NCBI GenBank assembly: GCA_001661515.1
Contig: LUVW01000032.1
Span: 1 to 64,000, forward strand
Source of the DNA: Capniomyces stellatus
Taxonomy: Eukaryota > Kickxellomycota > Harpellomycetes > Harpellales > Legeriomycetaceae
Direction: 5' to 3'
Length of the DNA stretch: 64,000 nucleotides
Both the position numbers and the translations under genes were made by a program. The notes under the pieces were generated by a model, which was not told where the DNA came from, did no database searches, and saw only the letters and a program-made list of their open reading frames with translations. Below, piece after piece: positions 46,474 to 57,248 of the stretch (positions within the stretch are counted from its first letter, which is position 1; every line of letters starts with the position of its first letter).

Positions 46474-48244
46474 TCAGCAACAACAACAAGCTCATCAACA
46501 ACAACAGTTGAGACTTCAACAATTACAGTTACAACAACAGCTACAACAAAATGGTAATATCCAACAACAACAACAACAACAACAACATAATATACAATTG
46601 CAGCAACAATTACAACAACAACTACAACTTGGTTTATTGCAAAAATCTGCTCAACAACAACAAATTAACCAACAACAACATCTCAATCAACAACAACAAC
46701 AACAAAATGCCCTTTTACAAAGACAAAAACTCGAATTGTTATTCCAGAAAGCACAGCAACAACAACAACAACAAAATCTACAACAACAAAATCTACAACA
46801 ACAAAATCTACAACAACAGATACAACAAAGTAGTAATCTTCAGCAACAACACCAACAACTTCAACAACATCAACAACATCAACAATACCAACAAGCCCAA
46901 CAAGTCCAACAGCAGCAGCAACAACATCAACAACAGCAGCAACAACAACAACAGGCTTTATTGGCGTTAATGGCACAAAATGCATTGAAATCAGGTCGCC
47001 AATTAACTCCACAACAAATGGCTGCAATAATATCAATTCAGCAAGCAAGATTGAAAAACTCTACTGCAACACCACCAACTACTGCCGCCAATATTGCCGG
47101 TTCTCCAAGCCAACAACCCAAACAAAACAATCCAACCACAATTACACCAGGTAACCTTACAAGTGGTGAGAGTAACAGTGCAGGTTTACCTTTGCAATTA
47201 GGAACCCCCAATTTCCAGCAAAATCAACAAAATCAACAAAATCAACAAAATCAACAAAATCAACAAAATCAACAAAATCAACAAAATCAACAAAATCAAC
47301 AATTTATGAATCAGTTACATCGTACATTACAATCGCCTCAACCTGCTGCAAACAACCTGGCTAACCCTAACGCAGTGCAAAACGCAGCAACTCCAAATCC
47401 AGCAGGGTCTAATGTCTCAACCCCAAATGAATCAACTCCAATCCAACAGGCACTAACTGTCAATTCAAACACGTCAACGCCATCACGCCAGCCACAACAA
47501 CAACAACAACAACAACAACCACAACCACAACCACAAACTGCTAACAATAGTAATCCTAATCAAAATCAAGGTCAAAATCAAGGTCAAAATCAAGGTCAAC
47601 AGCATGCTATGGACCAAACCAATCAACTGGCACTGCTCCAATTACTTGCCTCCAAAAATTCTCAATTCCAAAACAACCCTCAAATGCAACAAAATGCCCT
47701 GATGCAGCTACATTTGCAGAGAACAAAGTTGCAGCAAATGGCTGCTTTATCCGGCAACAGTACCAGTGGTAGTGGTGGTGGTGGTATTGGTTCGTTGACT
47801 CAGCAGCAACTATTGCAGTTACAGTTCCAACTTCAACAGCAAAAAATGCACGCTGAAAACAGCAGTAGTGCTGGTGGCTCAGTTCCTGGAAACTCTGACT
47901 CATCAAACAACTTGTCCAACTTTAACTCTCCAATCCCTGTAAACAAACCCAGCTTGGCACAGCACACAGTTTCACTTTCACAAACCAATAGCAACTCGAG
48001 CGTTATCAATACCAACGCTTCTCAACTAAATGCTAATAATGCTGCAAACACGTCTACTTTATCTGCCTCAAACACTCCAACAACCACCACCACTACTTCC
48101 TCAAACAACGAGCCTGACCCACTAACTGCCACCAACACCCCTGCCAAAGCCAGTACTCCTACAAAAGTTAAATCTTCTACTAAGGGTGCATCTAAATCCG
48201 CCAAATCCTCATCTGCTTCTAAATCCAAAACTTCAAAACAATAA
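40582..48244 (+). CDS. VID21: NuA4 platform subunit VID21/EAF1 (HSA and SANT domains, giant polyQ), 3 exons
   Basis: The model is join(40582..40611,40715..40755,40930..48244), 2461 residues. Two short 5' exons with TAG acceptors join in frame and supply the only ATG. Eaf1/Vid21 scaffolds the NuA4 histone acetyltransferase. Residues 20-50 are a basic helix. Residues about 40-320 are extremely Glu-rich. An HSA domain (about 435-485: His-Trp-Asp-Tyr-Leu, then a basic helix with Glu-Glu-Arg-Arg-Tyr-Lys) binds actin-related proteins. A Myb/SANT domain lies at about 728-781, preceded by a Phe-Gln-Phe-Trp start. A conserved region follows to about 900, after which some 1500 residues are Gln/Asn repeats built mainly of CAA and AAT/AAC. 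Yeast Eaf1 is 982 residues, so the tail is greatly expanded. An alternative first-intron acceptor at 40662 would break the frame. Confidence 0.85.
43260..43306 (+). repeat. coding AAGGAT repeat (Lys-Asp) in VID21
   Basis: Consecutive AAGGAT hexamers encode alternating Lys and Asp in VID21, grading into Asp-Arg dipeptides. Confidence 0.8.
43871..43954 (+). repeat. coding 9-bp repeat (Asn-Gln-Leu) in VID21
   Basis: About nine units of TTGAACCAG or TTGAATCAG encode Leu-Asn-Gln triplets. The AAC to AAT change is shared by adjacent units, which suggests duplication of unit blocks. Confidence 0.9.
46420..46980 (+). repeat. dense CAA microsatellites (polyglutamine) in VID21
   Basis: Repeated CAA tracts, some longer than ten codons (for example 46430-46471), are separated by His, Leu or Asn codons. 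Glutamine is coded almost only by CAA with scattered CAG, so the DNA itself is a pure microsatellite and probably length-variable. A shorter imperfect tandem of CAA-based 15-mers lies at about 46780-46815. Confidence 0.85.
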
Positions 48245-48443
48245 CTTTTTCTTTCTTTTTTTTTTCTCCCCTAGTTTACTTTTTATTAATATTTTTACTA
48301 TTCTTGTGATTTTTTCTTTTCTTTTTCATTTTAATCTGTCATTTTATCATAAATATACATCTATATATCTACCATTCTACCATTCTACCATTCTTTCCAA
48401 CAACAGCAAACCCGAACAACCACCCAACCAATCCAACTTTAGT
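48245..48443. other. short convergent spacer VID21 / MSK1
   Basis: Less than 200 bases, pyrimidine-rich, holding both 3' ends. A CTACCATT repeat of about three units lies at 48369-48394. Confidence 0.5.
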
Positions 48444-50198
48444 CTACTTTTTAACCTTGTTCATTGGAAACGATAGCGTTTCTCTCAAATGGCCTGAATT
48501 CGTCAGAATTGATACCATCCTGTCTATACCCATTCCCCACCCTCCCGTTGGCGCTAGTCCAAACTCCAAAGCATCGCAAAACTCGGTGTTTGGCAACAAA
48601 CTTTCCTCATCCCCATTCATCCTATCTTTGTTTTGCTGATCAAACCTGGCCCTCTGTTCATCCGGATCGTTAAGCTCCTCATACGCATTCACTATTTCTT
48701 TTTTGTTAACAAACAACTCAAATCTACCTGCAATTCCATTCTCTGCATCTGACAGCTTTGATAATGGCGACATAACCTTTGGGTGCCCTATTAAAAACGT
48801 AGGCTGTGTACACAGTGGCTCTATATATCTCGATATCAAGTCGTCCAGTATCTGCGAAACAGTCTGCTCTTTTCTTACCCCTCCCTCCCCCCCTTCTTCC
48901 AGTCCACCCTCGTCCCCACCACCCCCTCCAGCAATCGACCCTCCCAACCCCGCATCCTTCATTACCTCCAAAAGCCTAACGTTTGCATCTTGCTCGTTCA
49001 GAAAATCCAGCTTAGTTCCCAGTTTCTTCTCCAAAAACGGAACTATCTCAATCCGGTTATAAGGCGGTGTAAAGTCCAGCACCAACTCACTTCCATCCCC
49101 ATTACCATCTCCTGCATCTACTCCCAAACCCCCCCTTTTTTCAACTTTCAGCTTTAGTGTGCCGTTGACTTTCACAAGTATCTCTGAAATCAGCTCCTGT
49201 GTTATTTCCACCAACCCCTCAATGTTTGTATAAGCTTGGTAAAACTCAATTGACGTAAACTCTGGGTTATGGTCCTTGTCAATCCCCTCGTTTCTAAAAA
49301 CCCTTCCAATCTCATAAACCCTATCAAATCCCCCAATAACCATCTGCTTCAAAAACAGCTCAGGCGATATCCGCAAAAATAACTCCTCCTTATTCAACGA
49401 AGTCGAATTCGTCACAAACGGCCTGGCATTCGCCCCCCCCAACGACGGCCACAAAATTGGCGTCTCCACCTCCACAAACCCTCTCTCATCAAAAAAGCTC
49501 CTCATTATCGACAACACCCTGGCTCTAGCCACAATTGTTGATCTAGCCTTCTCGTTCACCAAAAAATCCACATGTCTGTTCCTAAACCTTGTCTCTGGAT
49601 TCCCCAGCTTTGATCGAAACGGTATAGTTTGGTAACATGCTGATAGTATCTCTAGTTTTTTTCCTGCAAACACACTCAGCTGCCCAGTCTTTGTTTTCCC
49701 CACCACTCCAATCGCCCTAACTATATCTCCTGGGTGTATAACACTGTTGGACTTTGTAAACTCTTCTAAACTCCCCCCTTCAAAGTTGCTTAACGAACAC
49801 ACCACTTGAATGCTCTGTCCGTTTTGAACCACTGAATAAAATACCAACTTTTTGCTCGATTCACGCTTTCCCACTATCCTACCCTCCACCCCAAATCGAT
49901 CCGCAGTCCTTTCCCCTGACAAAACCCTCCCATTATACAGCTCATGTAACTTTGAAACTGTCGCCAATTCTATATCTTTTGGTGCTGTATACCGTGGAAA
50001 GGGATCGATCTTGTTTACCCTAAATTCCTCCTCTCTTTGCTTTTTAATCGGCCTGGTATCTGAGGACACCAGATTTGAATAACACTTGGTATCTACTCTG
50101 CTTTTACCGCATAAAATAATCCGCGCAGTTGATTTCTGGATCGAATTCAACTTCAACAAGCTAGCTATGCCTCTGGAACTGAAATTGCATTTAAGCAT
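48444..50198 (-). CDS. MSK1: mitochondrial lysyl-tRNA synthetase MSK1
   Basis: This is a single exon of 584 residues. It charges mitochondrial tRNA-Lys. The first 40 residues are rich in Arg, Lys, Ser and Leu with almost no acidic residues, as in a matrix-targeting presequence. The anticodon-binding OB fold lies at about 100-190. The class II motifs follow: motif 1 at about 238-262, motif 2 at about 272-320 (Phe-Arg-Asn-Glu then Asn-Pro-Glu-Phe-Thr), and motif 3 at about 547-565 (Gly-Gly-Trp-Gly-Met-Gly-Ile-Asp-Arg). Two insertions are low complexity: an Asp/Gly stretch near 360 and a Gly/Glu stretch near 430-455. The mitochondrial rather than cytosolic form is inferred from the presequence and the short N-terminus. 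The gene is divergent from POL32. Confidence 0.93.
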   Translation of the reverse strand: MLKCNFSSRGIASLLKLNSIQKSTARIILCGKSRVDTKCYSNLVSSDTRPIKKQREEEFRVNKIDPFPRYTAPKDIELATVSKLHELYNGRVLSGERTADRFGVEGRIVGKRESSKKLVFYSVVQNGQSIQVVCSLSNFEGGSLEEFTKSNSVIHPGDIVRAIGVVGKTKTGQLSVFAGKKLEILSACYQTIPFRSKLGNPETRFRNRHVDFLVNEKARSTIVARARVLSIMRSFFDERGFVEVETPILWPSLGGANARPFVTNSTSLNKEELFLRISPELFLKQMVIGGFDRVYEIGRVFRNEGIDKDHNPEFTSIEFYQAYTNIEGLVEITQELISEILVKVNGTLKLKVEKRGGLGVDAGDGNGDGSELVLDFTPPYNRIEIVPFLEKKLGTKLDFLNEQDANVRLLEVMKDAGLGGSIAGGGGGDEGGLEEGGEGGVRKEQTVSQILDDLISRYIEPLCTQPTFLIGHPKVMSPLSKLSDAENGIAGRFELFVNKKEIVNAYEELNDPDEQRARFDQQNKDRMNGDEESLLPNTEFCDALEFGLAPTGGWGMGIDRMVSILTNSGHLRETLSFPMNKVKK

Positions 50199-51031
50199 TT
50201 TTTTTTTTTTCTTTTCCTTTTCTTTTTCCTTTTCCTTTTCCTCTCTGCCCTTTATACCCTATATCTAACCCTTTATCGCTAAAGCTTATCCGGATCAAAA
50301 AAAAATTATGCTTGCAGTATCTTCACTTTTTTTTTTGGCTACTCTGGGTATACTCAACTATTGTTTTTTTTTCTTGGCCTACAATTTATTGAATAGAATG
50401 GTTTATTTAAATTTGTATGTTTATCCTACTACAAAAATAACACCCACCCAACATATATGATCAAGCGCTTGTGGATTAGGTGGTAGCAAACACTTCGGCT
50501 TTTTGTTGGTGAAATCTGATTTTTGGATCAGCTTTACTCGGTCTTGTTAAATTTAATTCAGTAATGAAGAGTTGGTGAATGAAAAATAAAACTTGAATCT
50601 CTTGCTTTATCTTTGAAAATGATAAACTTGATCAAGTAGTTTTACCAATTTTATTCAGCGTTGATTTGCACCAATCACACCCAATAATCACCTTTTATTG
50701 TTCAATTTCCCAAAAGTCCTCGAAAGTTGGATTCTTTTTTTTTTATTGAAATAAAAAGTTGGATTCTTTATTATTGAGTTTTGAATGCTGAATTTAAAGA
50801 ATATTGATTTGTTGATTCTATTTATGTATTCAAAAAAAAAAGCTGTTGGAAACTGCATCCACAAATTTCAAAACAAACAGAATTACCCACCTTTTCTTTA
50901 TAAAATAAAATATATTAAAGTCATTTTGTGGAATCTGTTCTGCTTTATTCTACATTGCTCGAAATTAAAATACCACTACACTAAAAGAATACTAACACAG
51001 TTGCATGAGATAGTAGCAGAAACAACCAAAC
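50199..51031. promoter_or_regulatory. divergent promoter region MSK1 / POL32
   Basis: About 830 bases separate the two starts. The MSK1 leader is a CTTTTC-type pyrimidine repeat on the plus strand (50201-50243), that is, purine-rich in the transcript. A duplicated-flank micro-insertion lies at 50723-50769. Confidence 0.45.
50723..50769 (-). repeat. 15-bp direct repeats flanking a TTTCAAT-poly(A) insert
   Basis: AAAGTTGGATTCTTT at 50723-50737 is repeated exactly at 50755-50769. Between them are 17 bases: seven T then ATTGAAATAA. On the minus strand this is a TTTCAAT core followed by an A run, between direct repeats that begin with A. Confidence 0.9.
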
Positions 51032-51563
51032 ATGGTAAAAGTAGAAACTAACCAAAGATGCGAAGATTTTTTGAAAAAGCGAGTTTTCCAAGAGAACGAC
51101 ATCATTACCTGTAGAGTCTTGAGCCAGGCTATGAACATCAACAATGAAGCTTCACAAAAGTAAGAATTACTCGATCTTTTCTGAAGAAATTACGGGTTTA
51201 GAACGTCTACACGTTATACATACCAGGGTATAGCTTTACACGAATATAATTCCGCATTGAGTTACCCGTCTGTGTTGAGCTGCCCGTCTGTGTTGAGCTG
51301 TCCGTATGTACTAAACTTTTTGATTGATTGCTTTTCTTTTGATAGAGAGTTAGAGTCGTTTTTTTCCAAGTACAAAACTCAATGCCAAGCAAATTACATT
51401 GTCACTGGTTATAAAAACTTGGCTATTGATACCCCAGATAGTCCACAAGCTAGCACGGACACCGCTGGAAATAATGAGCAAATAGTCAACTATGTATTTG
51501 AGGTTATCCCCCAGGCCGACGTGGAAGGTACTATGGGTCAACAAACCCCTTTAGCAAAACTGC

Positions 51564-51594
<31 letters not shown>

Positions 51595-53832
51595 CAAGAT
51601 TTGTTGTATAAATGAAATAATACCTATTTCAGCACCATGATCATTAAAACTTTGTAATATCGGTTACCGAAAGATGCCAAGCTGCATGTAAAAGATGCGC
51701 AAGTCTCGATCTTTTCTTTAGGGGCGATAACGGATATGGTAAAGTATATAAACACCAGTCTCAATAAAAACTACTTTTGCATCTACATCTATAAACTGTG
51801 GCTAGAAAGTGTCAAAAAAAATAGTGAATACATTCTAAAGCTAGTCAAAGTGTCCGATAACCTAAACAGCTAAGCTATATTGTTCTAATTAGAACGATGT
51901 TGAAAAACAGAGGTTGGATTTATTGGAAAAAATCAAAAGCACTGGAATAAAAGAGTTTGAAGAAGAGTAAGTCGCAATCACCTGTTGCTATACCCACAGC
52001 AATTCATTTATCTATTCAATAAACTGTCTTTGCTTTTTGCTGGAATTTTTGGGCAAAATATTGCTAAATAACAGGTGAAATTAGTTGGTACTAACGTCTG
52101 GCCGTAAAAATAACATAATAATACCATAAAAAATATCAGATATCTGTTAAAAGCACCGGGCATCCTCAAAATCAAAAGGAACGGCTCGGTTCCTGAGAAT
52201 ATCGCTAATTCTGTACAACCCGTAAAAATCGAAAAGGTAAAAACACAATCAAACATAACCACAAACACGAGTACATAAACACAGATGTAAAGTGAATAAT
52301 ACGTCATTGTGTGCAAATTGGATAGTATCATGAACGCGTTTTTCTGTCTTTGTAATACAAGCATTTAAATACTCGGCAGCCTAACTATCAATTCTGCTTA
52401 AACTTTTTTAGATTGAAACGAACTCCAAACCTCCAAAAAACCAGGAATCTCTAACTCGCCAAACCAACACTGCTGCGAACAAAGAAATAAAGACAGAGAG
52501 TAAACCGATTGGCAAAACTGAAAACAAACCGGCAGTTAAAACAGAAAATAAACGAAAAAATAACTTTTTCAAGGTATGATCCCTGTTGTTTTGTTTTGAT
52601 TTGTTTATAGTCATCATATGACTGTTGTCATAAATCTACTTGGTTTAAACATTTTTTGTTCTGATTTTGTTTTGTTTAAGCTTGTGAATCAAATGCCTTT
52701 TCACAACTCTAAATTTGAACGCTTGGAATCAAATTTTGTTAAACTTGGATACAACACATGCATATATGAACTTTACATCAAAAATTAGACTGGGCCTGCA
52801 CCTTTGATTAAAACGGAGAAAGTCAGCATTAGCAAGCCCAGCCAGAAGTTCGTATCTACAAACTCGGCAAAAGTTGGCTTTGTTTCTATGAAATCTGATC
52901 TTGGAATCAAAAAAAAAGCTGTTGCTGGCTTGGAGCTAAGAGAGTATGACGAAGATGAAACGTTAAATATTTCTGATGACTGCGAAGACGATGCTGGGAT
53001 GGATGTTGACATTAAAGCGGAACAAGAGAGTATGAAGAAAAGAGCAAAACGGCTGTTGATAGCTGAGGACTCGAGCAGCGATGAGGAAGTTATTGAACCT
53101 AAATTAGAATCACTGGAAATAAACGATACTCGTGACGCATATGATTTGTTTAACGACGATTTAGCCGACACTCCAGCTGGAAATGCCCAAGATAGTGGGT
53201 TGAAACCTGTAGATGAAATAGGTAAGTATTATCGTCAATTGAATGACACTTTTTAAAGCCTTTATTTGGTTGGTAAACATAATGATACACAGTACTATTA
53301 AGCTAATTACCCCCTCGCTACTTTTTTTTTTACAACTGTGACCAATGGTTTACTTTTGACAAACTACAATGTATACGTTTGATTCACTCTGCGGTGCGCT
53401 TTACAACTCCAAGATTTAGTCGATACAACCAATCAGGAACTGGGTGCTACCAAAAACACTCGGATCAGAAAAACCAGAAAAGTTACCAAAACCAAACATT
53501 TTAAGAATGACCGGGGGATGCTGGGTAAGATTTCATGTTTTAGGCTTTCTGCTTTTATACTCCAACCAGTATAACCACATCTCTGGGTTCTTTGCATACA
53601 TACATAATGACCACAAAACATTGACTTTTGTTTCTGCTTACTGTTTGTAGTTACTAAAACTGTTGAAGAAATCGAGTCTTACTCCGAGTCTGAAGTTGAA
53701 AAAACAATGCCCACTTCAGTTGAAAGCATCTCCATTTCAAAATCCAAATCGAGTACAGCAAAACCAGCTCCCACGAAGCCAAAATCGAACTCGGGAAATC
53801 TGATGAGTTTCTTTGGAAGAAGTAAAAAGTGA
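51032..53832 (+). CDS. POL32: DNA polymerase delta subunit POL32 (POLD3/Cdc27), 9 exons
   Basis: The model is join(51032..51159,51346..51527,51674..51738,51893..51966,52140..52236,52412..52573,52789..53221,53420..53524,53651..53832), 475 residues. All junctions keep frame; six of the eight acceptors are TAG. POL32 is the non-catalytic pol-delta subunit that contacts PCNA and Pol-alpha/zeta. Residues 1-150 form the winged-helix region that binds the second subunit, with the family pattern of a helix, Val-Thr-Tyr-like and Leu-Ser-x-Ala-Met-x-Ile-Asn, and an 'AxVSIFSLGAI' strand. The middle is Lys- and Glu-rich with acidic Ser clusters that look like CK2 sites. The end is a PIP box of the form Asn-Leu-Met-Ser-Phe-Phe-Gly followed by basic residues. 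The exon 3 acceptor (AAG at 51673) and the exon 8 acceptor (53413 or 53419) are the weakest points. Yeast Pol32 is 350 residues and S. pombe Cdc27 372. Confidence 0.82.
51257..51310 (+). repeat. 18-bp tandem repeat inside POL32 intron 1
   Basis: There are three units (51257-51274, 51275-51292, 51293-51310) of TTGAGCTGCCCGTCTGTG type, the outer ones with two to four changes. The array ends 35 bases before the TAG acceptor of exon 2. Confidence 0.85.
51569..51595. repeat. TA microsatellite in POL32 intron 2
   Basis: About 12 TA units lie in the second intron, between the donor at 51528 and the acceptor at 51673. Confidence 0.8.
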
Positions 53833-54574
53833 ATTTACACATTTGAACCTTCCTGGCCGTCATTTGTTTATTTGTTTATTTCTTTTTCTTTTCTTCAGTG
53901 TAGCTGGCCACCATCCATTTATTGGATTTTGTCAACCCATGTTATATATACTTTTAACACATTTTTAGTGCTTGACAAGGTTGAAATCGACAATTATACC
54001 TCTTATTTTTTTTAATTGAAACTATCTCTTTTCTTTATTTTCATTAAACTCATCGATTTTTAACTTTGTAACATTAATAAGAAGGGCTGATCTGGGTTAT
54101 TTCCTGAGCTTTTGTTTCTTTGTTTTTCATCCAATGGTATATCTACGCTGAAGTCCGTTTATACATAGGCCTTCTTCCAGTACGAATAACCGAACAAGGT
54201 AAAACATAAGAATACTCGATGACATGATGCGACAAACTTTTAAAGCATAAAAAAAGCCTTTGGAAAATAAAAGTGTTATAGTGTTATAGTGTTATAGTGA
54301 TACATCCGTGCACTAAAAGTGCAGAGTGTGCTTTAGCTCTAACCAACGTTTAATAACTGTGTATTTTATATACTCTTGGGTCTGTTTGACTCGTTTTTCT
54401 TATTTATTTTCTCTTATTTATTTCAATTTTTTTAAAAAATTACATTAACAAGCCTTGCTACCAAGGGATTCGTAGCCGGCATACGATCGTATTCCTTTGG
54501 GGGATAGCGTTGTGAGTATTTGTTTGTAAATAGTGCGTTGAACTCTGTTTTCAATCGTATTTATTCTGAAGTAT
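53833..54574. other. convergent intergenic region POL32 / DUF2015 gene
   Basis: A/T-rich 3' flanks. It holds a GTGTTATA repeat of three units at about 54273-54298 and a T-run followed by AATTGAAA near 54004-54020 with imperfect flanking repeats. No gene is seen. Confidence 0.45.
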
Positions 54575-55260
54575 TTATCTCCCAAAGAACACTGCTTTTG
54601 GATCTAGAGGAATCCCGGTTCTGGGATCAATATTATTCTTGAGCATGATTCTTTCTTGTCTTATCAAGCGAGCAGTGTCAAACGACACTTTTTCGTCCTT
54701 CATTATCATTTTTACTTCGTCGCTGTCTAAACCTGTTCTCGTGTCGCCTGAAATAACGTTAATGCTCACGTCAAAAGTTTGGCTGTTTAGCCCGTCAGCA
54801 TAATCTTGAGCAAATCCTGATCCCATTCCTAGCCCCATTGGTAAGCGGCTTTCCATTCTGATTGGAAACATGGCCCTCGTGGGTTCGTGCGGTCTTAGTC
54901 TTGAATACATTGGATTTCGTCTTAGTAATAAACTCAAAATATAATACAGTGCTATCAAAGTAGTTTAATCAAATCCAAGCTTTTATTAGTACTAGTGGGT
55001 AATGTTTAGAAATATTTTTTTGCAAAAAGCAGACAAGAAAAAATATCGTGGGTTGGCGAGCGAATTTATTAATTCAATCCTACTCAGCTCAGCACCATCC
55101 CAGTTCAACTCTCTTATTAAGCTCACCAATCCAATTCAGAAGTTTGAACTAACCAAATTTTATAGTCGGGAATATGTAATTGTAAATATTAGAATTAATA
55201 TTAATAAAAGTAAATACCTAGAAATGTTAATGATAAAGTTAACCAATATACATAATCCAT
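54575..55260 (-). CDS. DUF2015 (UPF0357) small membrane protein, 2 exons
   Basis: The model is complement(join(54575..54951,55218..55260)), 139 residues. The main frame has no upstream ATG, but a 43-base first exon starting at 55260 ends in a GTATTT donor in phase 1 and joins a TAG acceptor, completing an N-terminal transmembrane helix (about residues 5-25, Tyr-Trp-Leu..Leu-Leu-Leu) followed by Arg-Arg. The C-terminal 75 residues match the fungal DUF2015 family: Gly-Leu-x-Ser-x-Thr-Phe-Asp, Gly-Asp-Thr-Arg-x-Gly-Leu-Asp, Phe-Asp-x-Ala-Arg-Leu-Ile-Arg, and Ile-Asp-Pro-x-Thr-Gly-x-Pro-Leu-Asp-Pro-Lys. The family is fungal, usually 120-150 residues with one N-terminal helix, and of unknown function. 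A shorter start at 54910 would lose the helix. Confidence 0.8.
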
Positions 55261-57248
55261 CATACTTGCGACATTAATATATATTTATACTAGTCTCCAC
55301 TTTGTTGTCCTCAAAGCTATACTATAATTACTATTTTGAACTCAGAACACAGTCCACTCTGGCTTTAAATGGTAGTATATGATACTGGTTGAAAGCTTGG
55401 TAATTTAAAAGAGAAAAGTGAATAATGATTTTGTCATTTAAAAAATAAAGTTCAATTTTAATAGCTAATTTCAGCGCCTAACTTTCTACTATTTGATCAC
55501 TAATTGCAACACTTTTGGAATTTAAATCTACCTAAACTAATTGTCTACTTTACAATCAATCAAATTCAACAGCTTGAAATGCAGGTAAATAAAGCTAATT
55601 CACGACAATAGTCTCTATTGTAACGTCAAAGTGATTTTGCTTTGTACAATTCAACTCAACCCCATTCAGTTCATTTTAATACAATTCAAGTAGCTGCACC
55701 ACCACAATTACGCCTTCGACCTCAACATAATAGCTACTCTATGCTTTTTTAATATAATTTCTTTTTTGCCATGATTGTTCCAACATGTTTCAAAAAACTT
55801 TGCCTGATTTCAGCTTTCTTTTTGTTTCTGCATTTTTTTATTTTTTTTTCAATTGAGTTCTCTATCTATTTTTATTGTGAGAAAACTGACATATTCTCTT
55901 TTGTGCTTGTTAAATTGCTTTTTTTTTTAGTCCTAATTTTAGAAAAGCAACGCCAATTGGACAAAACTCTGAATTGACATGTTTATTGGCTGTTATTTTG
56001 CTTTTACAATAGAATTATTAATATCTCCCCCCCAATTAGTCAAACAAGCACACAAAGTTCCACAAGTCAACCCTTCGTGTATTTGTTAAAACCTTAATGT
56101 ACCACACAATTAATGAAACTACGGAACCATGTTTACTATTGATATCAGCCACCATGACACAGACATCAAGTGTACATTGACTACTTGGCTGTTCTTTAAT
56201 CAACCAAGTATAAATGTTGGTCTGGTGTAATTTACTTTAGCCAACTTGCACATTTTTGAAATATTAAGCCCACGGCTTTGAAAATGTCGCTATTAGCATT
56301 AACCATCCACTCAATACTGTATGTATGTGAGTATGTTTGTGTGTGTTTGTGTGCGTGTGTGTGTGTGTTTCTTTTCTATTCTGGCGCGAGGCTTTTAAAA
56401 TATCATGGCTGGCTATAAAAGAAACTCAATAATATCAGCACAGTTATTAAATACATTTCTCGCCTAAGCCACAATTTATATTGTTCGTTTGGTTTTCGAT
56501 TTAAAAGCTTAAAGCTCAAACCATGCTGCTTTTGGATTGTTCCAAAAATATTCTATAATGCATTCGTTTCAACAAATGCTTTTTATTCAAACTCAAACTC
56601 AAACTCAAACTCGAGATTACTATCCAACTAGCTGTTCGCCCTTACAAATCACCCATTGGGACAGCTACTTGTTCACTTAGAACCACAAACCCAATTCTCG
56701 GACGAACAAATGTGGAAAGCAACAAGGCACTAGAGTAGTAATGAGTAAGAGGGAGGAAAATTAGGTCATACAAAGCTAAAGCTGATGTAAAGCTAGTCGA
56801 CCTGTGTGCTATCTAAAATGGTGCTAAGCCGATATGTAAGCCTTTTCTAGAATAAATCTGGTCGCTTATGTTACCAGGGTGTCAGAGTACTATTTAGTAC
56901 TAGCTAAACTTGTGCAATAAGTTCGCCAAGTGACATTTTTCCAAGGATATAGTGTGCCAAGATACACAACTGAGAGCGCCATTTTAAAAGAGAGAAAGAG
57001 AAATACAGAGACGGCTCAAACAGCACAAAATTGGTTTTGATGAGCTATATTAAACACACATTGATAGCTGTAATAAAAGCAGCTAAAAGGCCTACCGAGC
57101 TGTATCTTTGCAAAGAAAACAAAGACGTGGTTCTAATGTGTGTAGTGGGCATAACTTGCTTAAATTATAAAATATATTGATAGTTTTAGTCTTAATTATA
57201 AAGAATCAAATTTTAAAAAAAACTAATTCCGACTTGAGATAAGATTAA
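55261..57248. other. 2-kb gene-empty region
   Basis: A/T-rich spacer upstream of the DUF2015 gene and downstream of RPS11. It has a GT microsatellite near 56323-56370, a CAAACT tandem at about 56587-56611 and a C run at 56028. A plus frame at 55771-55977 is Phe-rich and T-run driven. No gene is supported. Confidence 0.45.

Noticed and set aside
55002..55277. Open frame of 91 codons on the plus strand
   Set aside because: It is antisense to the DUF2015 first exon and intron and has no motif.
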